Shown here one piece after another: positions 42,808 to 50,786 of a DNA stretch of 64,000 nt (position 1 is the stretch's first letter; each line of letters opens with the position of its first letter). Origin of the DNA: Tistlia consotensis USBA 355 (lineage in GTDB: Bacteria > Pseudomonadota > Alphaproteobacteria > Kiloniellales > DSM-21159); contig NZ_FWZX01000024.1 of assembly GCF_900177295.1 (NCBI RefSeq), forward strand, positions 53,077 to 117,076, written 5' to 3'. The notes under the pieces were generated by a model. The model was not told the DNA's origin. It saw only the letters and a program-made list of their open reading frames with translations, and did not search any database. Both the position numbers and the translations under genes were made by a program.

Positions 42808-43542
42808 TCATATGATCGGATCAGGCTCCGAGCGGACAAACAGCAGATCGGCCTGGATCGGATTGCCTGCCGGATCGCTCAGCAGGTTGAAGCGGCCGCT
42901 CAGGGCGAAGCCGCGCTCGGCCAGCCAGGCCTCGACCTCGGCGGCCAGGGCCTGGCCCTCGTAGAGCTCGACGTAGGAGCACTCGACGTAGATCCAGCCG
43001 ACCGCCGGCAGCCGGCTCTCGCAGCCCCTGAGGGCGTCGAGCTCGAAGCCCTGGACGTCCATCTTCAGCAGCGCCGGTGCCGGCATCGCCTCGGCCGGCA
43101 GCAGCCGGTCCAGGGGGGCGACCCGCACCGGCCGCGTACCGGTCTCCGCGGTCGTCGGGAAGACCTCGACCTGGCGTGCGCCGATCGGCAGCAGCGAGGA
43201 GGAATCCTCCCGGGCCGAGACGTGCATCGTCAGCACCGCCTCGAGGGGACCGACCGCGGCCTCGATCATCCGCGCCTTCGGATCGTTGGCGAACAGCCTG
43301 CGGAACCGCGCCGCCGGGCCGGGCAGCGGCTCGAAGGCGACGAGCGGCGCCTGCGGGTAGAGGCGGCGCGCGAGCAGGGCGAACTGCCCCTTGTTGGCCC
43401 CGACGTCGAGCACGGAGGCCGGCGCGAGGCCGGCGAGGACCGCTTCGTGCTCGACCGTCATGGCGACGCCGTGACGGAGGCCCCGGCGCCCGGCCGGCGA
43501 GGCCAGCAGGCGCAGCAGCTTGACGAGGCGCCGGGCGATCAC
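42808..43542 (-). CDS. FkbM-family methyltransferase
   Basis: SAM-dependent O-methyltransferase of 244 residues. FkbM features are SVLDVGANKGQFALLARRLYP, VAFEPLPGPAARFRRLF, REDSSSLLPI, then LLKMDVQGFELDALRGCE and the late IYVECSYVELYEGQA. Its start overlaps the stop of the glycosyltransferase upstream by ATGA (43539-43542), so the two are coupled. The methyl acceptor is likely a sugar hydroxyl of the exopolysaccharide. Confidence 0.92.
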   Translation of the reverse strand: MIARRLVKLLRLLASPAGRRGLRHGVAMTVEHEAVLAGLAPASVLDVGANKGQFALLARRLYPQAPLVAFEPLPGPAARFRRLFANDPKARMIEAAVGPLEAVLTMHVSAREDSSSLLPIGARQVEVFPTTAETGTRPVRVAPLDRLLPAEAMPAPALLKMDVQGFELDALRGCESRLPAVGWIYVECSYVELYEGQALAAEVEAWLAERGFALSGRFNLLSDPAGNPIQADLLFVRSEPDPII

Positions 43543-44735
43543 GACGGCCCGCCCGCCAGCAGCGCCAGGAAGCGCGGCCCGATGCGCTCGATGTCGAAGG
43601 TCCGCTCGGCATAGGCGCGGCCGTCGGCGGCCAGCCGCTCGCGCAGGGCGGGATCGCCACGCAGCCGCCGGGCCGCCGCGACGAAGCCGGCCGCGTCGCC
43701 GGGCGCGACGCAGAGGCCACCGCCGGCCGCCAGGATGGTGCGCGCCGCCAGGTTCTCGGGCGGAATCGCCGCCAGGATCGGCCGTGCCGTGCAGAGGCTG
43801 GTCAGCACCTTGGAGGGCACGGCGAACACGCCAGCCTCCGGCTCCAGGATCGCCAGCAGCACCTCGGCGCTGGCCAGCACCTCGGGCAGCCGGGCGTAGG
43901 GCTGCCAGTCGAGCAGGATCAGCCCGGCCAGACCCTCGGCGGCTTTGACCCGCTCCAGGTGGTCGCGGCCCGGTCCCTGGGAGACGACGACGATGCGGAC
44001 CTCGGGATCGTCCCGGAAGGCGCGGGCCAGGTCGGCCAGCAGCTCGGGATTGTGCTTGAGGCCGAGCGTGCCAGCGTAGAGCAGCACGAAGCGGCCGTCG
44101 AGCCCCTGGCCGGCGGACCAGGCGTTGCGCCGCGCGAGCGGCGTCACCTCGGCGAGCGGCGCCCAGTTCTCGATCACCGCGATGCGTTCCGGCGCGACGC
44201 CGCGCGCCTCCAGGACCGGCCGGAAGTCCTCGGTGATCGCGACCACCGCCGCGCTGCGCCGCAGGGTCTCGGCCTCGAAGCCGCGCAGCAGCGGGGCGGC
44301 CAGGCGGCCGAGCAGCCGGCTGCGCCGGCCGAGGAAGCGGATCGCTGCGTCGGCATAGAGGTCCTGCAGCCAGTAGAGGAAGCGCAGGCCCCGGCGCCGG
44401 CAGTAGCGCTGCAGGTGGCGCTGGATCTGCGGCGAGCAGTTGCCCGACAGCACGACCTCCGGGGCGAAGCCGGCGGCGCGGGCGGCCAGGGCCCGGCCGT
44501 AGCCGCGCTCCTGCCTGAGCCGTCGCGGCAGGTCGTACTTCGCGACCGGCGTCGTGTCGCCGACCGGCTCGACCGCGAAGCCCGGCGGATCGTCGGCGCG
44601 GCGCGCGACGCCGCCCTGCGGCGTCGGGATGCCGGCGGAGTAGAGATGCAGCGTCTCGTGGCCCTGGCGGGCCAGCCAGCGGGACAGCTCGATCTGGAAG
44701 GGATGGCCGGAATAGTCGTGGACCAGTATGCGCAT
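43539..44735 (-). CDS. Glycosyltransferase, GT4-like
   Basis: GT4-type enzyme of 398 residues similar to WcaI-like transferases. MRILVHDYSGHPFQIELSRWLARQGHETLHLYS, VVLSGNCSPQIQRHLQRYC, FLYWLQDLYADAA, VVAITEDFRPVLEARGVAPERIAVIENWAP, FVLLYAGTLGLKHNPELLADLARAF, GLILLDWQPYARLPEVLASAEVLLAILEPEAGVFAVPSKVLTSLCTARPILA. The acidic donor-site residues are in place. It is first in a two-gene operon with the FkbM gene, divergent from gmhA across 178 bases (44736-44913), where no firm promoter was found. Confidence 0.9.
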   Translation of the reverse strand: MRILVHDYSGHPFQIELSRWLARQGHETLHLYSAGIPTPQGGVARRADDPPGFAVEPVGDTTPVAKYDLPRRLRQERGYGRALAARAAGFAPEVVLSGNCSPQIQRHLQRYCRRRGLRFLYWLQDLYADAAIRFLGRRSRLLGRLAAPLLRGFEAETLRRSAAVVAITEDFRPVLEARGVAPERIAVIENWAPLAEVTPLARRNAWSAGQGLDGRFVLLYAGTLGLKHNPELLADLARAFRDDPEVRIVVVSQGPGRDHLERVKAAEGLAGLILLDWQPYARLPEVLASAEVLLAILEPEAGVFAVPSKVLTSLCTARPILAAIPPENLAARTILAAGGGLCVAPGDAAGFVAAARRLRGDPALRERLAADGRAYAERTFDIERIGPRFLALLAGGPS

Positions 44736-44913
44736 CGCTCCCCGAACCGCCCTCAGGCCGCCTCCGCGGCGCAGGCTCCGGCCCCGCCCCTCGTCGCCCG
44801 CTCTATAGCATGGGGTCCCGCGGCGGGCGAACCGGCCAGCTTTGCCTTGCCAAGTGGCCGCCGCATCGGGTAGCGAACGGGCCCATCGTCACGGCAGCCG
44901 GCCGGGTCTCGCC

Positions 44914-45522
44914 TTGTTCACCTCCACCTCCTGCTTCGACTTCGACCGCTACCTCGCCACGGAGCTGGAGGAGCACGCCAGCGTCTTCAGCGCGACCCGC
45001 GGCGTCGCCGGCGCGGCCATGGGCCGCCTGCTCGACGCCTGCGAGGCCTCGGTGCGCGACGGCGGCAAGCTGCTGTTCTTCGGCAACGGCGGCTCGGCCG
45101 GCGATGCCCAGCATCTCGCGACCGAGCTCGTCGTGCGCTACCGCAAGGACCGCCCGGCGCTGCCCGCCATCGCGCTCACGGTCGACAGCTCGGCGCTGAC
45201 CGCGGTCGGCAACGACCTCGGCTTCGAGCGGCTGTTCGCGCGCCAGATCGAGGCCCTGGGCCGCAAGGGCGACGTCGCCATCGGTATCTCGACCTCCGGG
45301 CGCAGCCCCAACGTGCTGGCGGCTCTGAAGGTGGCGCGCGAGCGGGGCCTGGTCGCGGCCGGCTTCACCGGCCACGGCGGCGCCATGGCCGAGCTCGCCG
45401 ATCCGCTGATCCGCGTGCCGAGCGACAACCCGGCGCGCATCCAGGAGATGCACATCATGCTGGGCCAGATCCTCTGCGGCGCCCTCGAGCGCCGGCTCGG
45501 CCTGGTCGAGGACGAGGAATGA
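44914..45522 (+). CDS. gmhA: Sedoheptulose-7-phosphate isomerase
   Basis: SIS-domain isomerase of 202 residues making D-glycero-manno-heptose 7-phosphate, the first step to ADP-heptose. Motifs: KLLFFGNGGSAGDAQHLATELVVRYRKDRPALPAIALT, LTAVGNDLGFERLFARQIEALGRKGDVAIGISTSGRSPNVLAALK, and RIQEMHIMLGQILCGALE, in which the catalytic Glu/His lie. The TTG at 44914 gives a family-length protein; an upstream TTG at 44842 would add 24 unlikely residues, and neither has a strong ribosome site. It overlaps hldE by ATGA. gmhB and hldD are not visible in the window. Confidence 0.93.
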   Translation: MFTSTSCFDFDRYLATELEEHASVFSATRGVAGAAMGRLLDACEASVRDGGKLLFFGNGGSAGDAQHLATELVVRYRKDRPALPAIALTVDSSALTAVGNDLGFERLFARQIEALGRKGDVAIGISTSGRSPNVLAALKVARERGLVAAGFTGHGGAMAELADPLIRVPSDNPARIQEMHIMLGQILCGALERRLGLVEDEE

Positions 45523-47018
45523 CCAGCGGTCAGGGCGTGCGGGGGCAGGCGGGAGAGCGCCTCGCCGCCGACCTGCCCGGCCTGCTCGAGTCGCTGCTGG
45601 ACACGCCGGTCCTGGTCATGGGCGACGCCATGCTCGACCGCTTCGTCGAGGGGCGGGTCGAGCGGATCTCGCCCGAAGGGCCGATCCCGGTGCTGCGCAT
45701 CGAGCGCGAGTCGGCGACCCTGGGTGGCGCCGGCAACGTGCTGCGCAACCTCGCGGCGCTCGGTCTGGCGCCGCACTTCCTGACCGCCGTCGGCAACGAC
45801 GTCGCCGGCCGCGACATCCAGCGCCTGGCCGGCGAGATCCTGGGCGGCGGCGCGCGCCTGCTGGTCGACCCGACGATCACTACGACGATCAAGGAGCGCT
45901 TCCTGTCCGGCGGGCAGCAGCTGCTGCGCGCCGACCGCGAGGCCGACCAGCTCGCCAAGCCGGCGATCGTCGAGACCCTGCTGGAGCTGGCCGAGGGCCA
46001 GCTCGGCGAGGTCAGGGCCCTGCTGCTGTCGGACTACGGCAAGGGCATGCTGCGCCACGAGCGCCTGCCGCGCCTGATCGCGGCCGCGCGGGCCGCCGGC
46101 CTGCCGGTGGTCATCGACCCGAAGGGCCGCGACTACAGCCTCTATCGCGGCGCCTCCTTCGTCACGCCAAACCGGCGCGAGCTGCAGGAGGCGAGCGGCC
46201 TGTCGGTCGGCGAGCCGGACCAGGTCGTCACCGCCTGCCGCCGGCTGATCGCCGATCACGGCATCGACGCGGTGCTGGCGACGCTCAGCGAGCAGGGCAT
46301 GATCCTGGTGCGCCGCGACGGCGACTCCGTGCACCTGCCGGCCGAGGCGCGCGAGGTCTTCGACGTCTCGGGCGCCGGCGACACGGTGCTGGCGACCTTC
46401 GGGGCGGCGCTCGCCGCCGGCGCCGCTGCCGAGACGGCGGCGCAGCTGGCCAACGTCGCCGCCGGCGTGGTGGTCGGCAAGCGCGGCACGGCGGTCGCCT
46501 ATCCCGCGGAGATCCTGCGCGCGGCCCAGGCCCAGCGCCTGCGCGGCGCAGAGCTCAAGGTCGTCGACGCCCGCACCGCCGCGCAGGAGGCGGCCGACTG
46601 GCGCCGCGCCGGGCTCAAGGTCGGCTTCACCAACGGCTGCTTCGACCTGCTGCACCCGGGCCACATCCACCTGCTCGACCAGGCGCGCGACGCCTGCGAC
46701 CGGCTGATCGTCGGCCTGAACAGCGACAGCTCGGTCAAGCGCCTGAAGGGCGACGGCCGGCCGATCCAGGACGAGGCGGCACGGGCCACGGTGCTGGCCT
46801 CGCTGGCCGACGTCGACCGCGTCGTCGTCTTCGCGGAGGACACGCCCCTGGAGCTGATCGAGCAGATCCGGCCCGATGTCCTGGTCAAGGGGGCCGACTA
46901 CACGGTCGAGCAGGTGGTCGGCCGAGAGGTCGTCGAGAGCTACGGCGGGCGCGTCGTGCTGGCCGAGCTCAAGCAGGGACACTCGACCAGCGCGACGATC
47001 CGCAAGCTGGCCGGCTGA
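45519..47018 (+). CDS. hldE: Bifunctional heptose-7-P kinase / heptose-1-P adenylyltransferase
   Basis: Two-domain enzyme of 499 residues. Domain 1 (about 1-330) is a ribokinase-type kinase: LGGAGNVLRNLAALG, LLLSDYGKGML, VVIDPKGRDY and the DVSGAGDTVLATFGA anion-hole motif. Domain 2 (about 355-499) is a cytidylyltransferase-type adenylyltransferase: VGFTNGCFDLLHPGHIHLLDQAR, LNSDSSVKRLKG and the late GHSTSATIRKL. It makes ADP-D-glycero-beta-D-manno-heptose for polysaccharide or LPS synthesis. It is co-translated with gmhA. The region after it, 47019-47022, holds only the end of the convergent mmcB gene. Confidence 0.96.
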   Translation: MTSGQGVRGQAGERLAADLPGLLESLLDTPVLVMGDAMLDRFVEGRVERISPEGPIPVLRIERESATLGGAGNVLRNLAALGLAPHFLTAVGNDVAGRDIQRLAGEILGGGARLLVDPTITTTIKERFLSGGQQLLRADREADQLAKPAIVETLLELAEGQLGEVRALLLSDYGKGMLRHERLPRLIAAARAAGLPVVIDPKGRDYSLYRGASFVTPNRRELQEASGLSVGEPDQVVTACRRLIADHGIDAVLATLSEQGMILVRRDGDSVHLPAEAREVFDVSGAGDTVLATFGAALAAGAAAETAAQLANVAAGVVVGKRGTAVAYPAEILRAAQAQRLRGAELKVVDARTAAQEAADWRRAGLKVGFTNGCFDLLHPGHIHLLDQARDACDRLIVGLNSDSSVKRLKGDGRPIQDEAARATVLASLADVDRVVVFAEDTPLELIEQIRPDVLVKGADYTVEQVVGREVVESYGGRVVLAELKQGHSTSATIRKLAG

Positions 47019-47022
47019 GCGG

Positions 47023-47499
47023 TCACGCCGGCCGGCCGGGGTCGGCGCCCTGTGGGTCGAGCAGCAGCTGCAGGCGCCGTGCCGCGACCTGGCCGAAGCG
47101 CAGGGTCACCGCCTTGCGACGCGCCGCCGCCAGCGGCCGGTGCTCCGCTTCGCGCAGGATCGCCGCGTCGTAGCCGTCGGCCAGGATCAGGCCCTGGTCC
47201 TCGGGCAGCACCTCGAGCGGGAAGCCGCGCGGCACGGCGAAGTAGTAGCGCTCGCAGAACGCCAGGTACTCCGGCCACTTCCCGTCGGCGCGGAAGTCGG
47301 CGAGCGAGCTCTTGATCTCGACGATGGTCAGCTCGCCGCCGGGCCCGAGGGCGATGACGTCGGCGCGCCGGCCCGAGCGCAGGACGAACTCGGTCAGCCC
47401 GACGTGGCCCAGGCGGTCGAGCAGCCGGCAGACGCCGCGCGCGACCTGCCGGGCGACCGGATCGGCGGGCTCGGGCTTGACAGTCGTCGATAACGGCAT
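47023..47499 (-). CDS. mmcB: MmcB-like DNA repair protein
   Basis: Protein of 158 residues of the alphaproteobacterial MmcB family (PF06319), a PD-(D/E)XK-nuclease-like fold. The motif VLRSGRRADVIALGPGGELTIVEIKSSLADFRADGKWPEY carries the D...ExK core, followed by FAVPRGFPLEVLPEDQGLILAD. In Caulobacter MmcB is linked to mutagenic DNA repair. The ATG at 47499 gives the family start; the frame is open 25 codons further back but that part is not conserved in kind. It is divergent from the first small exported-protein gene. In the 81-base gap, TTAC-N7-TTAC occurs at about 47502-47516, similar to but not a match for a CtrA box; no LexA-type GTTC pair was found. Confidence 0.85.
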   Translation of the reverse strand: MPLSTTVKPEPADPVARQVARGVCRLLDRLGHVGLTEFVLRSGRRADVIALGPGGELTIVEIKSSLADFRADGKWPEYLAFCERYYFAVPRGFPLEVLPEDQGLILADGYDAAILREAEHRPLAAARRKAVTLRFGQVAARRLQLLLDPQGADPGRPA

Positions 47500-47580
47500 A
47501 TTTACATTTCGCTTACAGGATACGGCGCTTCTGCGACATCCGCACGCGGATGTCACATCCTCCAGAGACAGCATGGTGCG

Positions 47581-47817
47581 ATGAGCGGGCAGAGACTTCC
47601 AGAGTCCGTCACGGGCACGTCTGTGCCAGAGACGTCGGGCGGCTTGTCGCGGCGCGCCGCCCTGGCGCGCCTAGGTTTCGCGAGCGCCGTTGCTTACGTC
47701 GCGCCGGCCCTCGTGCGCATCGACCGTTCGGCCAACGCCAAGGTCCTGCCGACGCCGTGCGAGCCGCCGGGCGGTGGTGGCGGCGGCAAGAACGGCTGCC
47801 CGCCGGGTCACAACTGA
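47581..47817 (+). CDS. Small exported Cys/Gly-rich protein 1
   Basis: Tiny protein of 78 residues. Its N-terminus has a twin-arginine-like motif (LSRRAALARLG), a hydrophobic core (FASAVAYVAPALV) and then RIDRSANA, after which cleavage would leave about 25 residues containing VLPTPCEPPGGGGGG and a second cysteine in GCPPGHN. It is a paralogue of the next gene: both share AY-AP-L-R-DRSANA-VLPTPC-PPG and a closing CPPG. The two cysteines at like positions suggest a disulfide or metal/cofactor site. Function is unknown. It precedes the split VKGC-like genes and the DCC thiol oxidoreductase in the same direction. Confidence 0.75.
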   Translation: MSGQRLPESVTGTSVPETSGGLSRRAALARLGFASAVAYVAPALVRIDRSANAKVLPTPCEPPGGGGGGKNGCPPGHN

Positions 47818-47818
47818 G

Positions 47819-47837
47819 AGCCGGTCGGTGGCCGGCT
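47819..47837 (+). terminator. Short hairpin between the two small exported-protein genes
   Basis: Arms agccgg (47819-47824) and ccggct (47832-47837) around a 7-base loop, 2 bases after the first small gene's stop. There is no U-run. It could attenuate or process the message between the twins; a chance GC-rich hairpin is possible. Confidence 0.35.
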
Positions 47838-47943
47838 GGAGCTGTTCTTGTGCCGGTGGCTGTGCTATTCGACTGAGCATAAACAGCCTGTAAACGGTCC
47901 CTGCGCGATTGTTGGTGTCCTAGGTCCGTTCCGGGAGGAGCCG

Positions 47944-48207
47944 ATGGCAGAGGAAACGAAGCCGATGGAGAGCCGGCGAAGGGCGCTGGTGAAGCTCGGC
48001 TTGACCGCGGCGATCGCCTATTCGGCGCCGACGCTGATCCGCGTCGACCGCTCGGCCAACGCGACGGTGTTGCCGACGCCCTGCGGTCCGCCGGGCAGCA
48101 GCCATGGCAACAGCCATGGTCACGGCGGCGGCGACGACGACGACGGCGGCAGCTGGGGTGGCGGCTGCCCGCCCGGCCAGGGCGGCGGGCACAGCTGGGA
48201 CGACTAG
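47944..48207 (+). CDS. Small exported Cys/Gly/His-rich protein 2
   Basis: Protein of 87 residues, paralogue of the previous gene. MESRRRALVKLGLTAAIAYSAPTLI is the twin-arginine-like signal region, followed by RVDRSANA and a mature part starting TVLPTPCGPPG. It then has a His/Ser/Gly stretch (SSHGNSHGHGGG), four aspartates, a Trp and GCPPGQGGGHSW. The low-complexity tail with His and Asp could bind metal ions; this is inference. ATG 47944 follows GGGAGGAG closely and matches the paralogue's start. Its stop lies 24 bases before the HTTM gene, so it is probably in one transcript with the VKGC-like genes. Confidence 0.78.
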   Translation: MAEETKPMESRRRALVKLGLTAAIAYSAPTLIRVDRSANATVLPTPCGPPGSSHGNSHGHGGGDDDDGGSWGGGCPPGQGGGHSWDD

Positions 48208-48231
48208 CCGGCGACGCCGGGTGACGGTGCG

Positions 48232-49161
48232 ATGAGCGTGCGGTCCGAGGGCAGCGGGCCGGGATCGATCGGCAGGTTGGCCGGGCGTGTCGATGCGGCG
48301 CTGTTCCGGCCGGTCGACGGTGCCTCGCTCGTCTTCTTCCGCGTTGCCTTCGGCCTCATCCTGCTGGTCGAGTCGCTGCGCTTCATCGCGCACGACTGGA
48401 TCCACGAGGAGTTCCTCGAGCCGGTCTTCCACTTCACCTATCGCGGCTTCGGCTGGGTTGCGCCCTGGCCGGGCGACGGGCTCTACTGGCACTTTGCCGG
48501 TCTGGCGCTGCTCGCCGCCCTGATCATGCTCGGGGCCTTCTACCGGCTCGCCTGCCTGCTGTTCCTGGTCGGCTTCGCCTACGTCTTCCTGCTCGACCAG
48601 ACGCTCTACCTGAACCACTTCGTGCTGGTGATCCTGCTCGCCCTGCTGCTGTGCGTCGTGCCGGCGAACCGGGACTGGTCCCTGGACGCCGCCCTGCGGC
48701 CCGGCTTTCGCCGGCGCAGCGTGCCGGGCTGGTCGGTCTGGCTGATCCGGATGCAGTTCGAGGTGATGTACCTCTACGCCGGCATCGTGAAGGTGAACGC
48801 CGACTGGCTGCGCCTCGAGCCGATGGGCATGTGGCTGGCCCGGCGCGACTACCTGCCGGTCGTCGGGCCGCTGCTCGATACCGACTGGATGGCCGCGCTG
48901 ACCTCCTACGGCAGCATCCTGCTGCATCTCGTCGGCGCCCCGCTGCTGCTGTTCCGCCGCACCCGCGGCTACGTGGTGGTCGTCTACCTGCTGTTCCACC
49001 TGTCCAATCACGTCCTGTTCCAGATCGGCATCTTTCCCTGGCTGGCGATCGCCGGGACCCTGATGTTCCTGTCGCCCGACTGGCCGCGCCGCCTCGTCGC
49101 CGGCCTCGCCGACCGCATCCGGTCGGGGCCGCTGGCGGGGCGGGAAGGCAGCCGTGGCTAG
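48232..49161 (+). CDS. Vitamin K-dependent gamma-carboxylase-like membrane domain (HTTM)
   Basis: Polytopic protein of 309 residues with about seven to eight hydrophobic segments, corresponding to the membrane half of VKGC (HTTM domain). The alignment by eye to human GGCX is good. LDQTLYLNHFVLVILLALLL places His129 at the conserved histidine (human H160), and MYLYAGIVKVNADWLRLEPMGMWLARR places Lys187 at the catalytic lysine (K218). This supports real enzyme activity, such as vitamin K-dependent carboxylation or a related epoxidation-coupled reaction. The lumenal half is encoded by the next gene in another frame, overlapping by 8 bases (GTGGCTAG). Confidence 0.85.
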   Translation: MSVRSEGSGPGSIGRLAGRVDAALFRPVDGASLVFFRVAFGLILLVESLRFIAHDWIHEEFLEPVFHFTYRGFGWVAPWPGDGLYWHFAGLALLAALIMLGAFYRLACLLFLVGFAYVFLLDQTLYLNHFVLVILLALLLCVVPANRDWSLDAALRPGFRRRSVPGWSVWLIRMQFEVMYLYAGIVKVNADWLRLEPMGMWLARRDYLPVVGPLLDTDWMAALTSYGSILLHLVGAPLLLFRRTRGYVVVVYLLFHLSNHVLFQIGIFPWLAIAGTLMFLSPDWPRRLVAGLADRIRSGPLAGREGSRG

Positions 49162-49708
49162 GGCCCGGCCGAGCGCCGACGACTGGCCGGCGCCGTCGCG
49201 CGCCCGCAAGCGGCTGGTCCTGGGGCTGATTGCGGCCTGGCTCGCCCTGCAGGTGCTGGTGCCGGCGCGGCACTGGCTCTATCCGGGCAATCCGAGCTGG
49301 ACCGAGGAGGGGCATCGCTTCGCCTGGATGATGAAGCTGCGCGACAAGCTGGCGACCGCCGACTTCACGGTGCGCGACCCGGCGACCGGGCGGACCTGGC
49401 AGGTCGACAGCTCGCAGTTCCTGGAGCCCTGGCAGGCGCGCAAGATGGCGACCTGGCCCGACCTCGTCCGGCAGTTCGCGCACTACCTGGCCGCGGTCTG
49501 GGTCGAACGGCACGGCGTCGCCGGGGCGGAGGTCCGCGCCCGGGTCTGCGTCTCGCTCAACGGCCGCCCGCCGCAGCTCCTCGTCGACCCGACGATCGAC
49601 CTGGCCGCGCAGCCGCACAGCTGGGGCCCCGACGACTGGATCCTGCCGCTCGGCGAGCCCTTCGCGCGGCCGCCGGACCGCAGGGGGCGCCATGACCTCG
49701 CCTGCTGA
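49154..49708 (+). CDS. VKGC-like periplasmic domain protein (second half of a split carboxylase)
   Basis: Protein of 184 residues. It begins with a hydrophobic helix (LVLGLIAAWLALQVLVPARHWL) followed by YPGNPSWTEEGHRFAWMMKLRDK, and ends VSLNGRPPQLLVDPTIDLAAQPHSWGPDDWILPL. This order matches the segment just after the membrane domain in human and bacterial VKGC proteins, including the Asp-Pro-x-(I/V)-Asp-(I/L) block. In relatives it is fused to the HTTM domain. Here GTG 49154 starts inside the last codons of the HTTM gene, in the +1 frame. It could be a true split enzyme, a frameshift fusion, or a sequencing slip. Confidence 0.75.
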   Translation: MARARPSADDWPAPSRARKRLVLGLIAAWLALQVLVPARHWLYPGNPSWTEEGHRFAWMMKLRDKLATADFTVRDPATGRTWQVDSSQFLEPWQARKMATWPDLVRQFAHYLAAVWVERHGVAGAEVRARVCVSLNGRPPQLLVDPTIDLAAQPHSWGPDDWILPLGEPFARPPDRRGRHDLAC

Positions 49709-50165
49709 CGGCCCCGGCCCGGTCATCCTGTTCGACGGCGTGTGCAATCTCTGCGCCGGGGTCGTGCGCTTCGTCGTCCGGCACGATCCGGCCGGTCGCT
49801 TCCGCTTCGCGCCGCTGCAGTCGGAGGCGGCCAAGCGCCTGCTCGGCGCCGCCGAGCCTGTCGGGGCGGCCGAGGGCGGCGGCGCCGGCGAGCGCCTGGA
49901 GACGATGATCCTGATCGCCGACGGCCGGGTCTACCGCAAGTCGACGGCCGCCCTGCAGACGGCGGCCCGGCTCGACGGCGTCTGGCGGCTCGCCGCGCTG
50001 CTGCTGTTGGTGCCCCGGGGCCTGCGCGATGCCGTCTACGACTGGGTCGGGCGCCGCCGCTACCGGTGGTTCGGTCGCACACAGGCCTGCTGGCTGCCCG
50101 ATGGCGCGCTCGCCGCCCGCTTCCTCGATCCCGGCCAGGATGGCGGCGGCCGGAGGCCCGACTAG
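49692..50165 (+). CDS. DCC-family thiol-disulfide oxidoreductase (DUF393)
   Basis: Protein of 157 residues with the DCC signature: VILFDGVCNLCAGVVRFVV carries the CxxC pair Cys18/Cys21 of a thioredoxin-like fold, then RFRFAPLQSEAAKRLL, GRVYRKSTAALQTAARL and VPRGLRDAVYDWVGRRRYRWFGRT. The ATG lies inside the end of the previous gene (17-base overlap), so the proteins are made together. DUF393 proteins are often found next to or fused with HTTM proteins. It could reduce or oxidise thiols needed by the VKGC-like enzyme, or act on the cysteine-bearing small proteins; both are inference. Confidence 0.9.
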   Translation: MTSPADGPGPVILFDGVCNLCAGVVRFVVRHDPAGRFRFAPLQSEAAKRLLGAAEPVGAAEGGGAGERLETMILIADGRVYRKSTAALQTAARLDGVWRLAALLLLVPRGLRDAVYDWVGRRRYRWFGRTQACWLPDGALAARFLDPGQDGGGRRPD

Positions 50166-50216
50166 GAAATCCGGGGCTCGAGCGGGAAGGGCGCCGGCCC
50201 GTGCCGGGCGGCGGGC

Positions 50217-50711
50217 TCAGCCGCCGCCGAAGAGCGTCGCGATCTGGGCGCGCAGGCCGTCCAGGAAGCCGGCGGCGCTGCCGTCGACGGGCAGCTCGAT
50301 GCCGGCCGCGGTCTTCAGCATGTAGAACAGGCCGACGAGCGGCACCGCGAGGATCAGCAGGGTCAGCAGGTAGATGAAGATGGTGGTCGAGCGCGAGACC
50401 ACGCCCTCGGCGCGCAGCCGGTCGAGCTCGCGCCGCTCGTGGCCGAACAGCACGACGAGGTAGAAGCGCTTCCGGCCGATCGGCAGGGAGTGCCGGAAGT
50501 CGACCAGGTGGTTGCCCTTGTTGAGGTCGCCGAACATTTGCTTCAGCGCGGTCCGCTGCTCGGGCGTGAAGGTCGCCGCGACCTTGAGATCGATGCGCTG
50601 GAAGTACTGCGCCAGGAAGTGGTCGCCCTCGGCGAGCAGCCACGCCCGATGGGCGCGCGAGCGCAGGGAATGGACGGGCTGCTTGGCCAGGGGGCGGAGC
50701 TGGGCGGACAT
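50217..50711 (-). CDS. Conserved membrane-anchored protein of unknown function
   Basis: Protein of 164 residues that I cannot name. The N-terminal two-thirds is soluble-looking and charged (FAEGDHFLAQYF-like, FTPEQRTALKQMFG, FRHSLPIGRKRFYLVVLFGHERRELDRLRAEG). One hydrophobic helix, STTIFIYLLTLLILAVPLVGLFYML, follows at about 111-135. The periplasmic or cytosolic tail is short and Gly-rich at the end. The SLPIGRKRFYLVVLFGxERR block looks conserved, from memory of similar alphaproteobacterial proteins. It converges on the DCC gene and follows the MFS gene on the same strand after 75 bases, so it may be its own unit. Confidence 0.65.
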   Translation of the reverse strand: MSAQLRPLAKQPVHSLRSRAHRAWLLAEGDHFLAQYFQRIDLKVAATFTPEQRTALKQMFGDLNKGNHLVDFRHSLPIGRKRFYLVVLFGHERRELDRLRAEGVVSRSTTIFIYLLTLLILAVPLVGLFYMLKTAAGIELPVDGSAAGFLDGLRAQIATLFGGG

Positions 50712-50786
50712 GGCGCGCAGTCTGCCGTGCAGGCCGTTGCTGAAGGGTTAACCCGGCGCACCCGGCCCCGCGTCGAGGGATCCGGC

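Noticed and set aside
11836..47905. Similar GTAAAC(C/G)GTCC strings upstream of the secreted protein (about 11836) and of the second small exported protein (about 47890)
   Set aside because: The match is only about 11 bases at two sites with different spacing to the start, too little for a shared operator without more copies.
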